Positions 60,386 through 64,000 of a stretch of DNA of 64,000 nt are shown piece after piece (the first letter of the stretch is position 1; each line of letters starts with the position of its first letter). This stretch comes from Prorocentrum cordatum. Taxonomy: Eukaryota; Sar; Dinophyceae; Prorocentrales; Prorocentraceae. The notes under the pieces were generated by a model that was given only the letters and a program-made list of their open reading frames with translations, was not told where the DNA came from and made no database searches. The stretch spans positions 100,001 through 164,000 of the forward strand of contig CAUYUJ010018323.1 of assembly GCA_963575745.1 (NCBI GenBank). The letters run 5' to 3'. The translations under genes and the position numbers were made by a program.

Positions 60386-60719
60386 CTCAGCCTGCCTCAG
60401 CCTCAGCCTCAGCCTGCCTCAGCCTCAGCCTGCCTCAGCCTCAGCCTCAGCCTGCTTCAGCCTCAGCATCAGTCTGCCTTCAGCCTCGGCCTCAGCCTCA
60501 GCCTGCCTCAGCCTCAGCCTGCATCAGCCTCAGCCTCAGCCTCAGCCTGCCTCAGCATCAGCCTGCCTCAGCCTCAGCCTCAGCCTCAGCCTGCCTCTGC
60601 CTCAGCCTCAGCCTGCTTCAGCCTCAGCCTCAGTCTGCCGTCGGCCTCGGCCTCAGCCTCAGCCTGCCTCAGCCTCAGCCTGCATCAGCCTCAGCCTCAG
60701 CACGAAGCGACCCAGCTAG

Positions 60720-61105
60720 AAGGACAAAGCGCTGAATGTACACCGATGTGTTCGACGACTGCGTATGTAATGATGTGACGATATACAGACTGAGCCCTTC
60801 GTGAATGTCTACATGTTTTTCTGACGCCTACAAACGGCGCTGACGTGTGTGAGAAATTGTCCGCGCAGCAAAAGCCGGCGAAGCGTGCGGGAGCTCGCAT
60901 GCTGAGACAGACTACGTCTGCAGACCGCCAGCTGCAAAAGGTTGCGAGCGGCTCTTGGAAGATGTTTACGGAACGGAGCTACGGAGCTCACCGCAGGAAC
61001 TCGCATACTGAAAAGGAATGCATTGCAAACCGCACGCTGCGAACCCTGCAGGCTGAGAAGCACCGCAGGATGTCGCATGCTGAAAAGCACTTGTACTGCA
61101 GAGCG
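60720..61105. repeat. GCATGCTGAAAAGCAC / GCAGGCTGAGAAGCAC motif region
   Basis: Short related motifs at about 60,898, 61,003, 61,047 and 61,076 (+). The same motif recurs at 61,946-62,000 and, as CTTCTCAGCCTGC-type sequence on the coding strand, inside the helicase gene. No confident gene here. Confidence 0.6.
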
Positions 61106-61498
61106 CTAGCACTCCATCTCGGGCTCGGACCCCCCCGTCCTGATCCAGAACGTGTCCGGCCACGGCCTGAAAATGCCGTTCCAACTCCCGAGGATCAGCT
61201 GGCACTCCGGCTCTGGGACACTCCAGTACGTCTTGAGCACCTTGAGCCAGGCCCCATCTCGGGATCCCCACAGCACGCTGTACTTGACCGAGACCGTGCC
61301 GAACTCATAACAATTGACCTCCGAAGGACCTGCGATGCGGTGGTTCTGAGCCAGGACGAGGTCCGCATGGTCGAGCGTCGGCACCGTACGCCCATGCCCA
61401 GACGGACCATCCACGGCGAGCCACATCATCTGAGACAGCGTCTGGAGGGCGGTCGACAGGCGACTGGCGACTGGCGACGACGAGCTGGTCTTGGACTG
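61106..61498 (-). CDS. Trp-rich hypothetical exon
   Basis: Read from about 61,498 down to TGA at 61,106: SKTSSSSPVASRLSTALQTL, SQMMWLAVDGPSGHGRTVPT, LDHADLVLAQNHRIAGPSEV, NCYEFGTVSVKYSVLWGSRD, GAWLKVLKTYWSVPEPECQL, and a W-rich end. It looks like a folded domain with many aromatics and a good codon pattern. Family not recognised. It lies downstream of the helicase on the same strand but separated by repeats, so it is probably a separate gene or a 3' exon of one. Confidence 0.45.
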   Translation of the reverse strand, partial: QSKTSSSSPVASRLSTALQTLSQMMWLAVDGPSGHGRTVPTLDHADLVLAQNHRIAGPSEVNCYEFGTVSVKYSVLWGSRDGAWLKVLKTYWSVPEPECQLILGSWNGIFRPWPDTFWIRTGGSEPEMEC

Positions 61499-61569
61499 TC
61501 AGGAACGCTACACGACCAAAAGAAAACGAAGCACGACCGAGGAAACACCAGAGCTCCTAGCTGGGAGGC

Positions 61570-61860
61570 GAGATCAAGGGGGACGAGGAAGAAGGGAAGA
61601 GGAGGAGGAGGAAGAGTCAGAGCAAGAGTAACGGTGAGAGTAAGAGTCAGAGTAAGAGTAAGGCGAACTGCACGAGTCGGAGTAAGAGTCAGGGCAAGAG
61701 GCCCCCCAAGCGGCCCCAAGAGGCCCCCAAGAGGCCCCCAAGAGGCCCCCAAGAGGCCCCAAGAGGCCCCAAGAGGCCCCCAAGAGGCCCCCAAGAGGCC
61801 CCCAAGAGGCCCCCAAGAGGCCCCACGAGGCTCCAAGAGGCCCTCCAAGGGCTGGTGGTA
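61570..61860. repeat. GAGTAAGAGTCA and CCAAGAGGCCCC repeats
   Basis: A short GTAAGAGTCAGA array then the reverse-complement form of the GGCCTCTTGGG minisatellite seen elsewhere. Confidence 0.85.
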
Positions 61861-62049
61861 CTCGGCTTTTAATCATGTGGTGGGAGGGCGGAACGCGACG
61901 GCTTACGGCCGCCCTTCGGGTTTGATCACTGCTCCTTATCAATCGCAGGCTGAGAAGCACCACGCGCATGCAGGCTGAGAAGCACCACGCGAATGCAGAC
62001 GGACAGACTGAACAGCACCGCCACAACGCAACCTGCATCTCATGGCTCC

Positions 62050-64000
62050 TCAAGCTCGCGCAGGCCATCCCAGTTGCTGTCGGGCCTTCGCGCAAGCGAT
62101 CTTCGTCGCGGCAATCTTGTCCGTGAAGAGCTCGGCGAAGGCCTTGGCGATCTGTTCCGGGGGGCCGGATTCGATGATGCTCCGGTCAGGCAAGCCGTGG
62201 CTCAAGAGTTGGTTGAAGCTTCTGGGGCGCGACAGGCTGACGTAGTAGGCAAGCCAAATGGACTCCTTCTTGAGTCCTGGCGGAAACGTCCAGTGCACGA
62301 TGAAGCCTGGGTCCGTCGTCTTGCCCTGGACGCCATGCAGAGTCCCCTGCTTTTTGGGCAGCACGGTCAACTGCGTCCTGGACACCGCGATGGCCGGGCC
62401 ACCTGTCTTCGCTTTGAACTTCCAGGGGCGCGCCTGCGGGGTGATCGCGAGCACTCCGCGCAGGTCGGGGCCGGCAGGCTGAGAAGCACTGCCAGCTGTC
62501 ACCGGCGCGGCCTTCAAGAAAAGTTCATCGCTGTCATCGATCTTGACATAGACGGCCTTTGGCATGTAGTAGAGTACGACCACACCGTCCGAGACAATGG
62601 ACGGGCGGCCCTCCACCGGAGGCTCCAGAGCGTGCAGCTCTATGCCTACCACTTTGCCTGGCGCGCCACGGACATACTTCGGCGGCAAGACGGATTCTGT
62701 CAGGATGACCTCCATGCCAACGAAGAGCGGCAGCAGCCCCGGCATTTTTGCGGTAGCGCCGATGTTGGGCTCCGCGCGCATCTCGTCGAAATCAGGCTTC
62801 GCGAGGCGCGCAGCTGGTCTGTCGATTGCTGGGACGTAAAAGAGCAGCTGGCCAGCATCGTGCGCATCAAGCTTGGCCTGTGCATGCATGGCGTAAGAGA
62901 CGATGCGCCACTCATAGGCCGACTCGTACCAGCCTCGTGCTGCACGCAACCGAGGGTCCCACTGAGGTGGCTGAGCGGCTTCGCTGCTGCTGGCAGCAGG
63001 CTGAACAGCACCGCTAGAGCTAACGACCTCTGTTTTGACGATCGCCTGCCAGCTCTCGTCAGAAATCTTTTTTCCGCCTGGAGTTCTCATGGCGTGGAGA
63101 ACCTCGAGTTGCAATGGGTCTGTAAAGCGCTGCATCTGCACGAAATCGATGACGTACTCGATGTCGGCGAGCAACTTCCTACCCTGTTGGTGTTCGTAGG
63201 ATTGGCCCGCGTTAGGCGCCAGCAGGGAAGCGGTGGCGGGGACTGGCGGCAACTGGTAGAAGTCTCCGCACAAGATCTTCACAGGCATGCGTCCCCACGT
63301 CTCCTGCGGGCGCATGTACTTCGCGGGGTCCAGGTTGTAGCGCAACGCCCTGCCGTAGGTCGTGCGCAGTGCATCTGCATGCAGCAAAGGCCCCGGCACA
63401 GCACCCAGCTCATCGATCACGTCGACGCCGAGTGTGCCTGTGAGGCGATCCAGCTTTTTCTGCGTCTGTGGCGTCAAGCGCAGCCTGGCTGTCTGCATGG
63501 AATCCGACATGAGCAGGCCATTGGAGGAATGCATGGTCCTGCCGCGCGGGCCGAGGTTGTGTGCGGCGTGGTTGGACTGCGCTTTGCCGAGGTACCCCTG
63601 CTCGCCGAAGTAAGTGATGGCCATCGGCTCCACCACTTTGGAGAGGGTGCGCGTCTTGCCGACACCGCCTCCACCGAGCCAGATCGCTCTGTGGTTGCCT
63701 GTCGCGGACGCCACGGGGAGGAGATGCGTTGTCTTGTCTGGTCTGCCGTCAAAGCGTTTCTGCAGAGACAACGCAAACAACGCCACCGCGTCAATCTGCT
63801 CCTCCGTGCAGTGGGCATCAGTGACGAGCTTCCACGCAACAGCCGCCGGGCCCTGCATGGCCAAGAGCTGCGGAACGAGTTCTGGATGGGCGTCCTCGGC
63901 AGCAGGCTGAGGAGCACCGCTGGGGAGCCAGTCGTCCGCAGCATCGGGCAAGATCTCTCCATCCGGGCTCGCTTGCTTCTTTTGGAGCGCAATGCTTTGC
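62050..64000 (-). CDS. PIF1-like DNA helicase, 5' end beyond the window
   Basis: An intronless open frame runs off the window edge (upstream residues read SIALQKKQASPDGEILPDAA). Superfamily 1 motifs in order: Walker A GGGGVGKTRT (~63,650-63,678), Walker B-like DVIDELGAV (~63,405-63,430), GDFYQLPPV (~63,242-63,268), QMQRF (~63,135), TLHGVQGKT (~62,318-62,345) and YVSLSRPRSFNQLLSHGLPD (~62,190-62,246). PIF1 helicases unwind DNA 5'-3' using ATP; dinoflagellate genomes carry many copies. Three Gly/Ser-Ala-x-Gln-Pro-Ala inserts (near 62,480, 63,000 and 63,910) come from the dispersed GCAGGCTGAGAAGCAC-like motif. The TTG at 63,951 is not the start. Confidence 0.8.
   Translation of the reverse strand, partial: QSIALQKKQASPDGEILPDAADDWLPSGAPQPAAEDAHPELVPQLLAMQGPAAVAWKLVTDAHCTEEQIDAVALFALSLQKRFDGRPDKTTHLLPVASATGNHRAIWLGGGGVGKTRTLSKVVEPMAITYFGEQGYLGKAQSNHAAHNLGPRGRTMHSSNGLLMSDSMQTARLRLTPQTQKKLDRLTGTLGVDVIDELGAVPGPLLHADALRTTYGRALRYNLDPAKYMRPQETWGRMPVKILCGDFYQLPPVPATASLLAPNAGQSYEHQQGRKLLADIEYVIDFVQMQRFTDPLQLEVLHAMRTPGGKKISDESWQAIVKTEVVSSSGAVQPAASSSEAAQPPQWDPRLRAARGWYESAYEWRIVSYAMHAQAKLDAHDAGQLLFYVPAIDRPAARLAKPDFDEMRAEPNIGATAKMPGLLPLFVGMEVILTESVLPPKYVRGAPGKVVGIELHALEPPVEGRPSIVSDGVVVLYYMPKAVYVKIDDSDELFLKAAPVTAGSASQPAGPDLRGVLAITPQARPWKFKAKTGGPAIAVSRTQLTVLPKKQGTLHGVQGKTTDPGFIVHWTFPPGLKKESIWLAYYVSLSRPRSFNQLLSHGLPDRSIIESGPPEQIAKAFAELFTDKIAATKIACAKARQQLGWPARA

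Overview
This window looks like nuclear DNA of a dinoflagellate. A species such as Prorocentrum would fit, but that name is inference. Two 22-nt relics of the dinoflagellate spliced leader lie just upstream of two genes (58,864 and 29,778). The sequence is very GC-rich, exons are short, and the introns are packed with microsatellites, foldbacks and dispersed repeats. Splice donors are a mix of GT, GC and GA, and acceptors are mostly AG|G. I saw no bacterial operons, rRNA, tRNA or CRISPR. All splice models were made by eye, from reading-frame and phase continuity.

Layout. (1) 62-13,550 (+): a gene of about 21 exons. Its parts are an SR-rich N-terminus, a helix-turn-helix-like exon, a CxNHQxHL motif, an HHC-x6-CC motif and an HMG-like tail. 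The exons at 17,342-20,080 (+) may be its 3' continuation. (2) 21,915-22,025 is a terminal exon, and 22,549-22,911 is a small Lys/Pro/Ala-rich ORF. (3) 23,073-24,465 is a large imperfect inverted array. (4) 24,642-36,471 (+): a nine-exon C5-cytosine methyltransferase-like gene of about 1,177 aa. Its 3.45-kb fifth intron holds a complete nested gene at 29,859-31,522 with a SAM-like domain and RS repeats. The nested gene has an SL relic upstream and an intron bounded by terminal inverted repeats. (5) 38,336-50,311 (+): a twelve-exon gene of about 1,321 aa with an N-terminal CxxC-x12-CxxC zinc ribbon and no recognised function. (6) About 51,030-53,183 (+): the 3' part of a Cys-rich gene. (7) 53,380-58,390: satellites and higher-order repeats. 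(8) 58,971-60,071 (+): an intronless gene for a secreted or Golgi DUF3431-like protein, with an SL relic 85 nt upstream. (9) 61,106-61,498 (-): a Trp-rich hypothetical exon. (10) 62,050-64,000 (-): a PIF1-like helicase, cut by the window end.

The mobile fraction is informative. Four copies of a TIR element (3,750; 8,352; 14,580; 44,193) share CAGTGAA ends and TA-like target sites. Two of them interrupt copies of a larger composite satellite module, and a third copy of that module preserves one empty site. The composite module itself interrupts a duplicated GGCCTCTTGG-type module. Together these give a relative insertion history. The nested gene combines SL-marked retroposition with later gain of an intron whose target-site duplication supplies the splice sites.
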